A DNA stretch of 64,000 bases, from the NCBI RefSeq assembly GCF_011392075.1, contig NZ_JAAJBV010000002.1, positions 124,001 through 188,000 of the forward strand, given 5' to 3'. The notes beneath the pieces were generated by a model, which was not told the DNA's origin, did not search any database, and was given only the letters and a program-made list of their open reading frames with translations. Made by a program: the position numbers and the translations under genes. Positions 1 through 7,719 of this stretch are shown here, piece by piece; the first letter of the stretch is position 1; every line of letters starts with the position of its first letter. This DNA comes from Flavobacterium celericrescens (GTDB lineage Bacteria > Bacteroidota > Bacteroidia > Flavobacteriales > Flavobacteriaceae).

Positions 1-1055
1 GTTTCTAAAGCGTTAATTTTAAATTGTTTCAGTTTTGCTTTGTCTTTTAATAAATCAATTGCATCTTGACTCATTTTTGCAACATCGCCAACGTTGCTCA
101 AATATCCTGAAAAACCATCTTTATTTACTTCTGGTAAACCTCCAGAATTACTAGAAATAACAGGAACTCCACAAGCCATAGCTTCTAGTGCTGCTAAACC
201 AAAACTTTCAGTTTCTGAAGGTAATAAAAACAAATCGGAATACGATAAAATCTTATCAATTTCATTACTATTCCCAAAAAAAATCACTTTGTTTTGTATG
301 CCTAATTGGTTGCATAAATATTCTGCATTTTCTTTTTCAGGGCCTTCACCTACCATCATTAATTTTGAAGGTATTTCTTTTTGAATTTCATAGAATATTT
401 TTACAATATCTTCTATTCGCTTAACTTTTCTAAAATTAGAAATATGAGTAATAATCATTTCATTTTCGCAAGCCATTAACGAACGGTGACAAGCAATATT
501 TTCAATTGGTTTGGCCTTAGCTAATTCGATAAAGTTTGGAATAACAACAATTTCTTTTTTAATATCAAAAAGGCGGTACGTATCGTCTTTTAAACTTTGT
601 GAAACGCTGGTTACTACATCAGATTTATTGATACTAAAACTCACAGCAGGTTTATAGAACGGATGATTTCCAACTAAAGTGATATCGGTACCATGTAAAG
701 TTGTTACCATTGGAATATGAATACCTTCATCGGCTAGCATTTGTTTTGCCATATAACCTGCATAGGCATGTGGAATAGCATAATGCACGTGTAACACGTC
801 AATTTTATACAATTTAACCATATCCACCAACTTACTAGAAAGTGCTAATTCATAGGGCTGATAATGAAATAATGGATATTCTGGAACGTGAACTTCATGA
901 TAATGCACATTAGGATTCAACAAGGCTAAGCGCACTGGTTGACTGTAAGTTATGAAGTGAATTTCGTGACCTCTTTTGGCTAATTCTAAACCTAATTCTG
1001 TGGCTACTACTCCACTTCCTCCAAATGTAGGATAACAAACTATAGCAATTTTCAT
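1..1055 (-). CDS. bshA: N-acetyl-alpha-D-glucosaminyl L-malate synthase BshA (3' end outside window)
   Basis: Family 4 glycosyltransferase (GT-B fold) that joins UDP-GlcNAc to L-malate, the first committed step of bacillithiol synthesis in the cytosol. The start is ATG at 1055-1053. The N-terminus reads MKIAIVCYPTFGGSGVVATE, the glycine-rich loop characteristic of BshA. Towards the left edge lie ESFGLAALE, the ExxxxxxxE nucleotide-sugar motif, and ACGVPVISSNSGGLPE. The frame stays open to base 1. About 351 codons are visible, so only some 25 C-terminal residues are missing compared with the usual length of about 377. The family call is firm; other bsh genes would lie outside this window. Confidence 0.93.
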   Translation of the reverse strand, partial: MKIAIVCYPTFGGSGVVATELGLELAKRGHEIHFITYSQPVRLALLNPNVHYHEVHVPEYPLFHYQPYELALSSKLVDMVKLYKIDVLHVHYAIPHAYAGYMAKQMLADEGIHIPMVTTLHGTDITLVGNHPFYKPAVSFSINKSDVVTSVSQSLKDDTYRLFDIKKEIVVIPNFIELAKAKPIENIACHRSLMACENEMIITHISNFRKVKRIEDIVKIFYEIQKEIPSKLMMVGEGPEKENAEYLCNQLGIQNKVIFFGNSNEIDKILSYSDLFLLPSETESFGLAALEAMACGVPVISSNSGGLPEVNKDGFSGYLSNVGDVAKMSQDAIDLLKDKAKLKQFKINALE

Positions 1056-1118
1056 GTATGTAAAATTTGAAATAAAAATACCATTTCTATGATTGGTAAT
1101 TATAAAACATTTGTTAAT

Positions 1119-1574
1119 TTATTTTTTGAAAGCCGATTCGTAGGTTTCAATCCAATCTGCAACTGAGATTTTTTTTACTAACTCACCTATCAATTCAAAC
1201 GGAATATTTTCAGGTTTTTTAAATCGCACACAGCTTTTTCCCATATCTAATTTTTGTTTAGAATGTTTTGTATATTCTGTCACAAACCAGTCGTGTAATT
1301 CTGGGTTAGCATAAATGCACATGTGATAAAAATTGATGCTATTTTTTTGGCTTGCAAATGACATAAAAGGCAAAGGCAATTCAGGAGTACAATGATAACC
1401 CGCTGGATAAATTGAATGTGGCACAAAATAACCTATCATCCCATATCCAATTCCTTCTTGAAATCCTTCTGGAAGATTTTCTAAAATTACATTTCTTAAT
1501 TTTTGCAACGCTTCTCTTCTATCGTCTGGAGCTTCGTTGATGTATTGATCTACAGTAGTTGCTTTTGATATCAT
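1119..1574 (-). CDS. DUF1801 (YdhG-like) family protein
   Basis: A 151-residue cytosolic protein with the DUF1801 pattern: an N-terminal helix with VDQYINEAPDDRREALQKLR, a central GIGYGMIGYF strand, a middle segment with PFMSFASQKNSINFYHM, and the late motif KSCVRFKKPENIPFELI. The fold is related to frataxin-like YdhG proteins and the biochemical role is unknown. The ATG at 1574 is the only sensible start. A 14-bp tandem duplication lies directly upstream. A second, shorter and divergent DUF1801 protein is at 55330-55749. There is no signal peptide and no clear functional link to its neighbours. Confidence 0.8.
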   Translation of the reverse strand: MISKATTVDQYINEAPDDRREALQKLRNVILENLPEGFQEGIGYGMIGYFVPHSIYPAGYHCTPELPLPFMSFASQKNSINFYHMCIYANPELHDWFVTEYTKHSKQKLDMGKSCVRFKKPENIPFELIGELVKKISVADWIETYESAFKK

Positions 1575-1576
1575 GT

Positions 1577-1606
1577 TTAGATGTTTAGAACGTTAGATGT
1601 TTAGAA
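1577..1606. repeat. Tandem duplication TTAGATGTTTAGAA, period 16
   Basis: The 14-mer TTAGATGTTTAGAA occurs at 1577-1590 and again at 1593-1606. It fills the short gap between the DUF1801 start and the end of the GH3 gene. It looks like a simple local duplication, and no function is apparent. Confidence 0.7.
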
Positions 1607-1607
1607 A

Positions 1608-4496
1608 TTATTCTATAATACTCTCGTAAATCACTTTTTGAATATTTTCTCTAATATTTTCTTTAGATAATTTGTTTGCAGCATTTGAATCGGGAAATGT
1701 TCTGTTAGATAAAAAAACGTATACAATTTCCTTTTCTGGATCTGCCCATGTCATGGTTCCTGTAAATCCAGTATGTCCAAAACTTGTTAACGATACACAA
1801 CCACAAGTTGGTCCTTCATTTCCTAATTGTGGCTTATCAAAACCAACTCCTCTTCTATTTCCATCTTTACAAAAATAACAGGTATTAAATTTTTGCAAGG
1901 TTGCTTCAGTAATATATCGCATTCCTCCATAATTCCCTTTCTGTAAATACATTTGCATTACTTTGGCAATGTCTAGCGCATTAGAAAATAATCCAGCATG
2001 ACCCGAAATTCCTCCTTGCATAGCAGCAGCCATATCATGAACATAGCCATGAACAAGTTGGTATCTGAAATAATTATCATTTTCGGTAGGAATTACCACA
2101 CTCTTATCAAAATGATGCAACGGATTATAGGTAATTGACGTAGCTCCTAATTGATTATAAAAATTATTTTTTGCTAAGTATTCCAAGGTTTTTCCGTTTT
2201 GTTTTTCCAAATATTCTTTAAATAATATAAACGAAAAATCACTGTATTTGTACTGCTTTTTTGCCAATAACTCACTTGTTGCGATAGCTTTTATGATGGT
2301 ATCATTATAATCTCTTCTCAAGTACAAATCTTCGGCTACTTTTAATTGAAACTCCACTGTTGGACGCGTTCTATAGTATTTTTCGCTAGGTTTGTTTAAA
2401 CTATCTAATGTGGCTTTATAAAACGGAATCCATGGTTGAAAACGCGCTTGATGTGTTAACATATCTAAAACGGTTGCATCTTCTTTGTTTGAACCTTTAA
2501 AAACTGGCAACATCGTTTTTAATTTGGTTTCCAAAGTTAAATTTCCTTTGTCAAATTCTTGCATGATATTTGGCAACGTTCCAATAATTTTTGTTAGCGA
2601 AGCAATATCATACAAATCGGTATTTTGTACTTTGGCAGCACCTTCTTCATAAGTATGGTTTCCAAATGATTTTTGATAAACTACTTTTCCTTTTCTAGCG
2701 ACAACCACTTGTAATCCCGGTGTCATTTTTTTATCAATAGCATATTTTGCAATCGAATCTATTTTGGTCAAAATTTTAGAATTCATTCCTACATTTTCAG
2801 GAATTTCAAAACCTAACCTTTGTATCGCAAGTGTTTCTATTCCTTCATTTACTTTGAAATGTTCTTCAATGGAAACGGGTAGTTTACCTTTTGAACCAAT
2901 TGCTCCAAAAATCACTTGTGGTACAACCGTTTGGGCAATTGCATTGTTTTGATACCCAACAATTATGGTTTCTACCGATTCAAAATTTTTGATAGTTAAC
3001 AAAGAATAAGGTTTAGTAAAAAATGTCAAAATCACATCATTCTGCTTTGCGATTTGATTAATCCAAAGCAATTCTCTGAACGTTAAATTGTGGTTTCTCC
3101 ACGCTCCATCAGATTTGTGATAACCAATAATTACCTTCGTATAATCTTGTAATTCTACCAAAACAGAATCTAAGTTTTTAGAGGTAATTTGAGTCACATT
3201 CGCATAACTTTTTAACTTAGTAACAAAAACTTCCGAACTATCATTTCCTAATTTAACATAAGCGATTTTTTCTTTATCCAATTGTGCTACTGGAATTGAT
3301 TTTGTTTCGTTTTTAATTACTGTCACTGCATTTTCATACAACTGATAATTCAAAGCATCATATTCAACCGCATTCAAATCATTGTACAAATTCTCCAAGA
3401 CAATTGGTTGATAGTTTTGTAAATTAGCTTTGTATTTATAAGCTAAAATCTTTTTAACCGAATACGCTAAACGTTCTTCCGTTAATCTACCATCTTCTTT
3501 TGCTTCGTTAAACTTTTTGATGGCAACTGGCACATTTTCGGCGAAAAGCAATATGTCATTTCCTGCTAAAAAGGCTTCTAAATCAATATCGCCGGGTTTT
3601 TTAAAATTACTTGCGCCTTTCATATTCAAGGCATCAGTAAAAATTAAACCATTGAATTGTAGTTCATTTTTTAAAATATTAGTTACTACATTATAGGAAA
3701 TTGATGTTGGATAGTTTTCTCTTGGTTCAATACTTGGCACGTTTAAATGTGCTACCATCACACTCGTTAATCCATTCTTAATTAATTCTTTATACGGATA
3801 AAGTTCAACATCGTCCAATCGATTTTTATCAAATTGCACAGTAGGTAATGTATGATGCGAATCGGTAGAAGTATCGCCGTGACCAGGAAAATGCTTTGCA
3901 GTTGCATATACGCCTTCGTCCTGCAAACCTTTCATTAAAGCTAAAGCGCGAAGAGTTACATTTTCTTTTGTTTCACCAAATGAGCGATTGCCGATAATAG
4001 GATTTTTTGGATTGGTATTAATATCTATTACTGGCGCAAAATTAAAATGAATTCCCATTCGCTTCGATTGTTTAGCCATTTGGTTTCCTGTTTTTTCTAT
4101 CAATTTCATATCTTGAACAGCTCCAAGTGTCATATTCCATGGATAACGGTAAGTAGAATCTAATCGCATGCTCAAACCCCATTCAGCATCGATTCCTATA
4201 AATAAAGGCACTTTTGATTTTGCTTGATAACGATTTGTCAATTTTGCTTGACGCACTGGTCCGCCTTGAAAAAAGATTAAACCGCCAATTTTATTTTCTT
4301 CTATTAACCTATCAATTGATTTATTATGTGCTTCATCTTTGTTAGAATAAGCTGCTACCATAAACAATTGTCCTACTTTTTCATCAAAAGAAAGTTGGTT
4401 ATAAACGCTATCTACCCAAACTTCTTGTGAAAGATTGGATTTTTTTTGTCCAAAAGAAACAACTGAAAAAAGTATAAAAACAAGTATATATCGCAT
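1608..4496 (-). CDS. Glycoside hydrolase family 3 / serine beta-lactamase-like fusion, secreted
   Basis: A 962-residue two-domain envelope enzyme with an N-terminal signal peptide (MRYILVFILFSVVSFGQ). Residues of about 30-400 form a GH3 N-acetyl-hexosaminidase (NagZ-like) domain: KHFPGHGDTSTDSHHTLP near residue 201 carries the NagZ His/Asp loop, and FTDALNMKGA near 287 holds the candidate nucleophile Asp. After a linker domain, residues of about 590-955 form a class C beta-lactamase/esterase domain: SLTK near residue 632, YSD near 755, and HTGFTGT near 907 in place of KTG. The fusion is typical of Bacteroidota. The likely role is muropeptide or GlcNAc-glycan trimming in the periplasm; the exact substrate cannot be read. 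It begins just past a terminator, so it probably has its own promoter. Confidence 0.85.
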   Translation of the reverse strand: MRYILVFILFSVVSFGQKKSNLSQEVWVDSVYNQLSFDEKVGQLFMVAAYSNKDEAHNKSIDRLIEENKIGGLIFFQGGPVRQAKLTNRYQAKSKVPLFIGIDAEWGLSMRLDSTYRYPWNMTLGAVQDMKLIEKTGNQMAKQSKRMGIHFNFAPVIDINTNPKNPIIGNRSFGETKENVTLRALALMKGLQDEGVYATAKHFPGHGDTSTDSHHTLPTVQFDKNRLDDVELYPYKELIKNGLTSVMVAHLNVPSIEPRENYPTSISYNVVTNILKNELQFNGLIFTDALNMKGASNFKKPGDIDLEAFLAGNDILLFAENVPVAIKKFNEAKEDGRLTEERLAYSVKKILAYKYKANLQNYQPIVLENLYNDLNAVEYDALNYQLYENAVTVIKNETKSIPVAQLDKEKIAYVKLGNDSSEVFVTKLKSYANVTQITSKNLDSVLVELQDYTKVIIGYHKSDGAWRNHNLTFRELLWINQIAKQNDVILTFFTKPYSLLTIKNFESVETIIVGYQNNAIAQTVVPQVIFGAIGSKGKLPVSIEEHFKVNEGIETLAIQRLGFEIPENVGMNSKILTKIDSIAKYAIDKKMTPGLQVVVARKGKVVYQKSFGNHTYEEGAAKVQNTDLYDIASLTKIIGTLPNIMQEFDKGNLTLETKLKTMLPVFKGSNKEDATVLDMLTHQARFQPWIPFYKATLDSLNKPSEKYYRTRPTVEFQLKVAEDLYLRRDYNDTIIKAIATSELLAKKQYKYSDFSFILFKEYLEKQNGKTLEYLAKNNFYNQLGATSITYNPLHHFDKSVVIPTENDNYFRYQLVHGYVHDMAAAMQGGISGHAGLFSNALDIAKVMQMYLQKGNYGGMRYITEATLQKFNTCYFCKDGNRRGVGFDKPQLGNEGPTCGCVSLTSFGHTGFTGTMTWADPEKEIVYVFLSNRTFPDSNAANKLSKENIRENIQKVIYESIIE

Positions 4497-4517
4497 GAAA
4501 TCAGGGTTTTGTGTAAT

Positions 4518-4556
4518 AAAAAAATCATCATTAAAATTGGTTTAATGATGATTTTC
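4518..4556 (-). terminator. Rho-independent terminator after the 160-aa protein gene
   Basis: A perfect 13-bp stem, AATCATCATTAAA (4523-4535) and TTTAATGATGATT (4541-4553), with a 5-nt loop. On the minus strand it is followed by a run of T, as expected after the gene ending at 4579. Confidence 0.85.
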
Positions 4557-4578
4557 AAATATAGTTTAAATATTCGTT

Positions 4579-5061
4579 TTAGAAAAATCTATTATGCCAA
4601 CTTTCGCTAGCTGGAACTTCCCAAAAATCTTGCCATTCTCCAACAGTGTTTACTAAGTTATTAAAAACAATCGTATTGGCAGAAACGGCTTTTTCTTTTG
4701 CTAATTTTTTAAATTCAATTAGTGGTTTAAAAGCTACATGCTCGCCCATTTTAAAGGTTACATTCATTTTATCTAATAAATCAACCCCATACTTTTGTTC
4801 TAGATTTTGAATAAACTGTACCGAAGCATCGATTGAACAACCCGTTGCAGGCTGCACCTCTTGATTAACCGCAATAATAATGAAACGATTGTATTTTGTA
4901 ACAAAAGAAGCCTCAAGATGTTGTCCGTGTGAAGTCCAATTCTCTAAAAAAGCAGTCAAATCTTTTTCAATATCTTGAATTTCTTCATCAGAAAACTTTC
5001 TATTGGATTGGTATATCCAAATTTTAGATTCTTCGGGTAAAGTATCAAATGGTACGTACAT
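4579..5061 (-). CDS. Conserved flavobacterial protein of unknown function (160 aa)
   Basis: A cytosolic 160-residue protein beginning MYVPFDTLPEESKIWIYQSN and ending ESWHNRFF. My recollection is that relatives are often named ABC transporter ATPase, but no Walker A, Walker B or signature motif is visible, so that label is unsupported. A central segment, FIIIAVNQEVQPATGCSIDA, looks like the core strand of a compact alpha/beta domain with a conserved Cys. The gene starts 2 bp after the stop of the next gene upstream (5064-5672) and is followed by a strong terminator, so it is the last gene of a leftward transcription unit. Function unknown. Confidence 0.75.
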   Translation of the reverse strand: MYVPFDTLPEESKIWIYQSNRKFSDEEIQDIEKDLTAFLENWTSHGQHLEASFVTKYNRFIIIAVNQEVQPATGCSIDASVQFIQNLEQKYGVDLLDKMNVTFKMGEHVAFKPLIEFKKLAKEKAVSANTIVFNNLVNTVGEWQDFWEVPASESWHNRFF

Positions 5062-5063
5062 TG

Positions 5064-5672
5064 TTATTTTTTTATGATATCTGTAACTACTTTATAAGTA
5101 ACAAATTTTGATAATTTAGCATCAAATAATTCTAATTCATAGTAATATACTTCTAAACTATCATTTGTTTTTAAAACTTTATCCGTTAATAAGAAAGCGT
5201 TTTCAAAGCTACTTAATAAAATAAATTGATTCATTTTTCCTGAAGTTTCTTTAACAGAAAAAGTCATGAATTGTTCTGATTTAATTTCAGTTAATTTTCC
5301 TGAAATCATTGCGTCTGGTTCGTCTTCCATTACAGCTTCTTCATCGCCAGAATCATCTCCTAACATAGCCATGAAAACATCTGGACATTTTGCTCCCATT
5401 TTCAAACCAATATCATATCCTAACTCTTCCATTTTTTTATCGTTGGTGATTATGTTTTTACCATAATATTTTTCAACGTCTTTTTCATATTTGTTGATTG
5501 CTTCTAGAATACACAATCCTAAAGTCATTTCCATATTGTCTTTAGTCACTTCTTGTTTACTTGCACATTCACAACCTACATCAGACATTTTGTCGATTAA
5601 TTGTTCTTTTGTTAATTTTTGTGCAAAAATTGAACTAGAAGTAAGCAATAATAGTAATAGTAATTTTTTCAT
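5064..5672 (-). CDS. Secreted protein of unknown function, tandem paralog A
   Basis: A 202-residue protein with a signal peptide (MKKLLLLLLLTSSSIFAQ). Residues 20-100 carry a Cys-containing helical part (CECASKQEV, then MTLGLCILEAINKYE). An acidic linker of about residues 105-120 (GDDSGDEEAVMEDEPD) leads to a C-terminal beta-rich part with SGKMNQFILLSSFENAFLLT and YKVVTDIIKK. It is clearly homologous to the next gene (5751-6380): the same Cys pattern, TLGLC, SSGK or TSGK, LLTDKVLK and the ending VTDIIKK recur. The pair looks like a tandem duplication. No known family is recognised; a periplasmic location is inferred from the signal peptide only. Confidence 0.75.
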   Translation of the reverse strand: MKKLLLLLLLTSSSIFAQKLTKEQLIDKMSDVGCECASKQEVTKDNMEMTLGLCILEAINKYEKDVEKYYGKNIITNDKKMEELGYDIGLKMGAKCPDVFMAMLGDDSGDEEAVMEDEPDAMISGKLTEIKSEQFMTFSVKETSGKMNQFILLSSFENAFLLTDKVLKTNDSLEVYYYELELFDAKLSKFVTYKVVTDIIKK

Positions 5673-5750
5673 ACGTTTAAGTTTTAGTTTTTTGTCTTGA
5701 ATTATTTTAAATGTGTATTGCCAAGAGCAAAAACAATACCACTTATTTTT

Positions 5751-6380
5751 TTAGTTTTTTACAATATCAGTAGCGACTTTCTGCGTGATAAATTTGTTTA
5801 ATTTAGGATCATACAATTCTGCTTCGTAATAAGAAACTTTAATCAAATCATTTGCTTTTAATACTTTATCTGTTATTAAGAAAACATTATCAAAGCTTTG
5901 TAATATCACAAAATGATTTATTTTTCCTGAACTTTCTTTTACAACAACATATAAATACCCATCAATTTTAGTCTCTGTAAAAGTTCCCGAAATATTCAAA
6001 TCTTCTTCGTCTTCTGCACTTACATCAATACCATTATCTTCGGCAATCTCGTTCATTAATTCTTCATCATTTAGCAATTTTTCCATGATTTCTGGACAAA
6101 TGTCCATCATTTCTCCTCCGATATCTTCTCCAACATTTTCAATTAATTCAGAATCAATTGATTTTTTATTATACACTTTAAAAACTTCTGCTTTATTTGC
6201 ATTAATAGCTTCTAACATGCATAAACCTAAAGTTACTTTTAGTTTACTTGGTTCTATTTTGGCTTTATTTGTACAAGTACAAGTACTTTCGGTAAGTTTT
6301 TTTATTAACTCTTGTTTCTTAGTCGATTGACTAAAAACAATATTGGTAATTAAAAAAAATAAAACAATTAATTTTCTCAT
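5751..6380 (-). CDS. Secreted protein of unknown function, tandem paralog B
   Basis: The 209-residue sister of the gene at 5064-5672. A longer frame opens at 6410, but that start would overlap the upstream Fe-S gene and delay the signal peptide. The ATG at 6380 gives MRKLIVLFFLITNIVFSQ directly, so I use it. Shared features with the sister are CTCTNKAKI, VTLGLCMLEAIN, an acidic central linker, ESSGKINHFVILQSF, LITDKVLK and a VATDIVKN end. The stop of the upstream gene (6388) lies 7 bp before this start, so the two are probably co-transcribed. Function unknown. Confidence 0.75.
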   Translation of the reverse strand: MRKLIVLFFLITNIVFSQSTKKQELIKKLTESTCTCTNKAKIEPSKLKVTLGLCMLEAINANKAEVFKVYNKKSIDSELIENVGEDIGGEMMDICPEIMEKLLNDEELMNEIAEDNGIDVSAEDEEDLNISGTFTETKIDGYLYVVVKESSGKINHFVILQSFDNVFLITDKVLKANDLIKVSYYEAELYDPKLNKFITQKVATDIVKN

Positions 6381-6387
6381 CTGTTGA

Positions 6388-7179
6388 TTATAAGTCTTGT
6401 GCATTTGCAATTAATTCGGCAACGTCAAGCACTTTAACAGAAGCTTCTTTTTCTTTGTGTTTGATACCATCTGTTAGCATTGTATTACAGAATGGGCAAC
6501 CCGCAGCAATAATTTCAGGCTGTGTTTCTAAAGCATCTTCAGTTCTTTCAATATTGATGTCTTTATTTCCTTTTTCTGGTTCTTTAAACATTTGTGCTCC
6601 ACCAGCACCACAACACAATCCATTAGCACGAGAACGTTTCATTTCAACTAATTCAGCGTCTAATTTTTGTATTAATTCTCTAGGAGCTTCATACACATTA
6701 TTGGCTCTTCCTAAATAACAAGGGTCGTGAAAAGTAATGCGTTTTCCTTTAAATTGCCCACCTTCAATTGTTAATTTACCTTCATTTAATAAGGATTTGA
6801 TAAATTCAGTATGATGCAAAACTTCATACTTTCCTCCTAATTCAGGATATTCATTTTTTAAAGTATTGAAACAATGTGGACATGCAGTAACAATGCGTTT
6901 TACTTCATAAGCATTCATTACTTCAATATTAGTCATAGCTTGCATTTGAAACAAAAATTCGTTTCCTGCTCTTTTTGCTGGATCGCCAGTACAACTTTCT
7001 TCTGTGCCTAAAACCGCAAAAGAGACATTAGCTCTGTTCAATATTTTAACAAAAGCCTTTGTGATTTTTTTTGCTCTATCATCAAAACTTCCTGCGCATC
7101 CTACCCAAAACAAAACATCTGGTTGTTTCCCTTGTGCCATCATTTCGGCCATTGTAGGAACTATTAAATTTTCTGACAT
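6388..7179 (-). CDS. Cysteine-rich (CCG) Fe-S oxidoreductase subunit, HdrD/GlcF-like
   Basis: A 263-residue soluble protein with two copies of the cysteine-rich CCG domain found in heterodisulfide reductase subunit B/D, glycolate oxidase GlcF and LutA. The motifs seen are ACPHCFNTLKNEYPELGG near residue 100, LCCGAGGAQMF near 190 and AAGCPFCNTMLTDG near 225. It probably binds a Fe-S cluster at the membrane surface and takes or gives electrons together with the membrane Fe-S protein encoded at 7720-9045. A HAD-like gene separates the two in the same orientation. The electron donor and acceptor cannot be read from the sequence. Confidence 0.82.
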   Translation of the reverse strand: MSENLIVPTMAEMMAQGKQPDVLFWVGCAGSFDDRAKKITKAFVKILNRANVSFAVLGTEESCTGDPAKRAGNEFLFQMQAMTNIEVMNAYEVKRIVTACPHCFNTLKNEYPELGGKYEVLHHTEFIKSLLNEGKLTIEGGQFKGKRITFHDPCYLGRANNVYEAPRELIQKLDAELVEMKRSRANGLCCGAGGAQMFKEPEKGNKDINIERTEDALETQPEIIAAGCPFCNTMLTDGIKHKEKEASVKVLDVAELIANAQDL

Positions 7180-7192
7180 AATTATAGTTTAT

Positions 7193-7222
7193 GAGTTTAA
7201 AAGTTTGTGAGATTAAAAGTTT
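7193..7222. repeat. Tandem duplication of a GAGTTTAAAAGTTT-like unit, period 16
   Basis: GAGTTTAAAAGTTT (7193-7206) is followed by GAGATTAAAAGTTT (7209-7222), 13 of 14 bases identical with a period of 16. It lies just upstream of the Fe-S gene start at 7179. It resembles the simple duplication at 1577-1606 in period and position. Confidence 0.6.
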
Positions 7223-7251
7223 TATCAACCTTATCCTTCAAATACTTATTT

Positions 7252-7698
7252 TTATTCGTGATGTTCGTCGTCAAATACTTGTATAGTAACTTCTTTATCT
7301 ACTAAATCGGTAAATTTTCCTCTGTATCGAGTTGCTTTAACCAAGTGATTATCAATCCAGTGATAGTTCCCTCCTCTTGGTTTACCCATTAACATTCCGT
7401 GGTATTTGAATCCATGTAATTTTAACCAAGTTTCTGTAACTTCTCTATGCGCTTCTGTTCTTGACGTAAAAAAGAAAATAATATGTCCTTCATCATACCA
7501 TTTATTCAAGGTAATTAAAGCATCTGGATAAACCGCTGCTGTTACCATTCGCTCTGGTTCTTCATTTGGAATATCGTCGCAGATAGTTCCGTCTATATCA
7601 ATCAAATAGTTTTTAATTCCTTCTGGTAATATTGGACTCAATTGCTCACCATTTACAGATATAGCCTGTAATTTCCCTTCAATTTCTTCTTTTTTCAT
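7252..7698 (-). CDS. HAD-superfamily phosphatase-like protein
   Basis: A 148-residue protein with the HAD core: motif I DIDGTICDD near residue 33, motif II FFTSR near residue 78, a conserved Lys in MGKPRGGNYHW near 105 and acidic D in WIDNH. Relatives are, as I recall, often labelled phosphoheptose isomerase, which the motifs do not support. A small-molecule phosphatase acting in the cytosol is the reasonable reading; the substrate is unknown. It sits between the two Fe-S genes, with 21 bp to the membrane partner upstream, which suggests co-transcription. Confidence 0.75.
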   Translation of the reverse strand: MKKEEIEGKLQAISVNGEQLSPILPEGIKNYLIDIDGTICDDIPNEEPERMVTAAVYPDALITLNKWYDEGHIIFFFTSRTEAHREVTETWLKLHGFKYHGMLMGKPRGGNYHWIDNHLVKATRYRGKFTDLVDKEVTIQVFDDEHHE

Positions 7699-7719
7699 GT
7701 TATTATTAATTGTTGTGTG

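Noticed and set aside
4579-5061. Annotation as an ABC transporter ATPase
   Set aside because: No Walker A, Walker B or LSGGQ motif is present in the 160 residues; the name seems to be an inherited database label.
7252-7698. Annotation as phosphoheptose isomerase
   Set aside because: The protein has HAD motifs (DIDGT, TSR, Lys) and no SIS-domain features.
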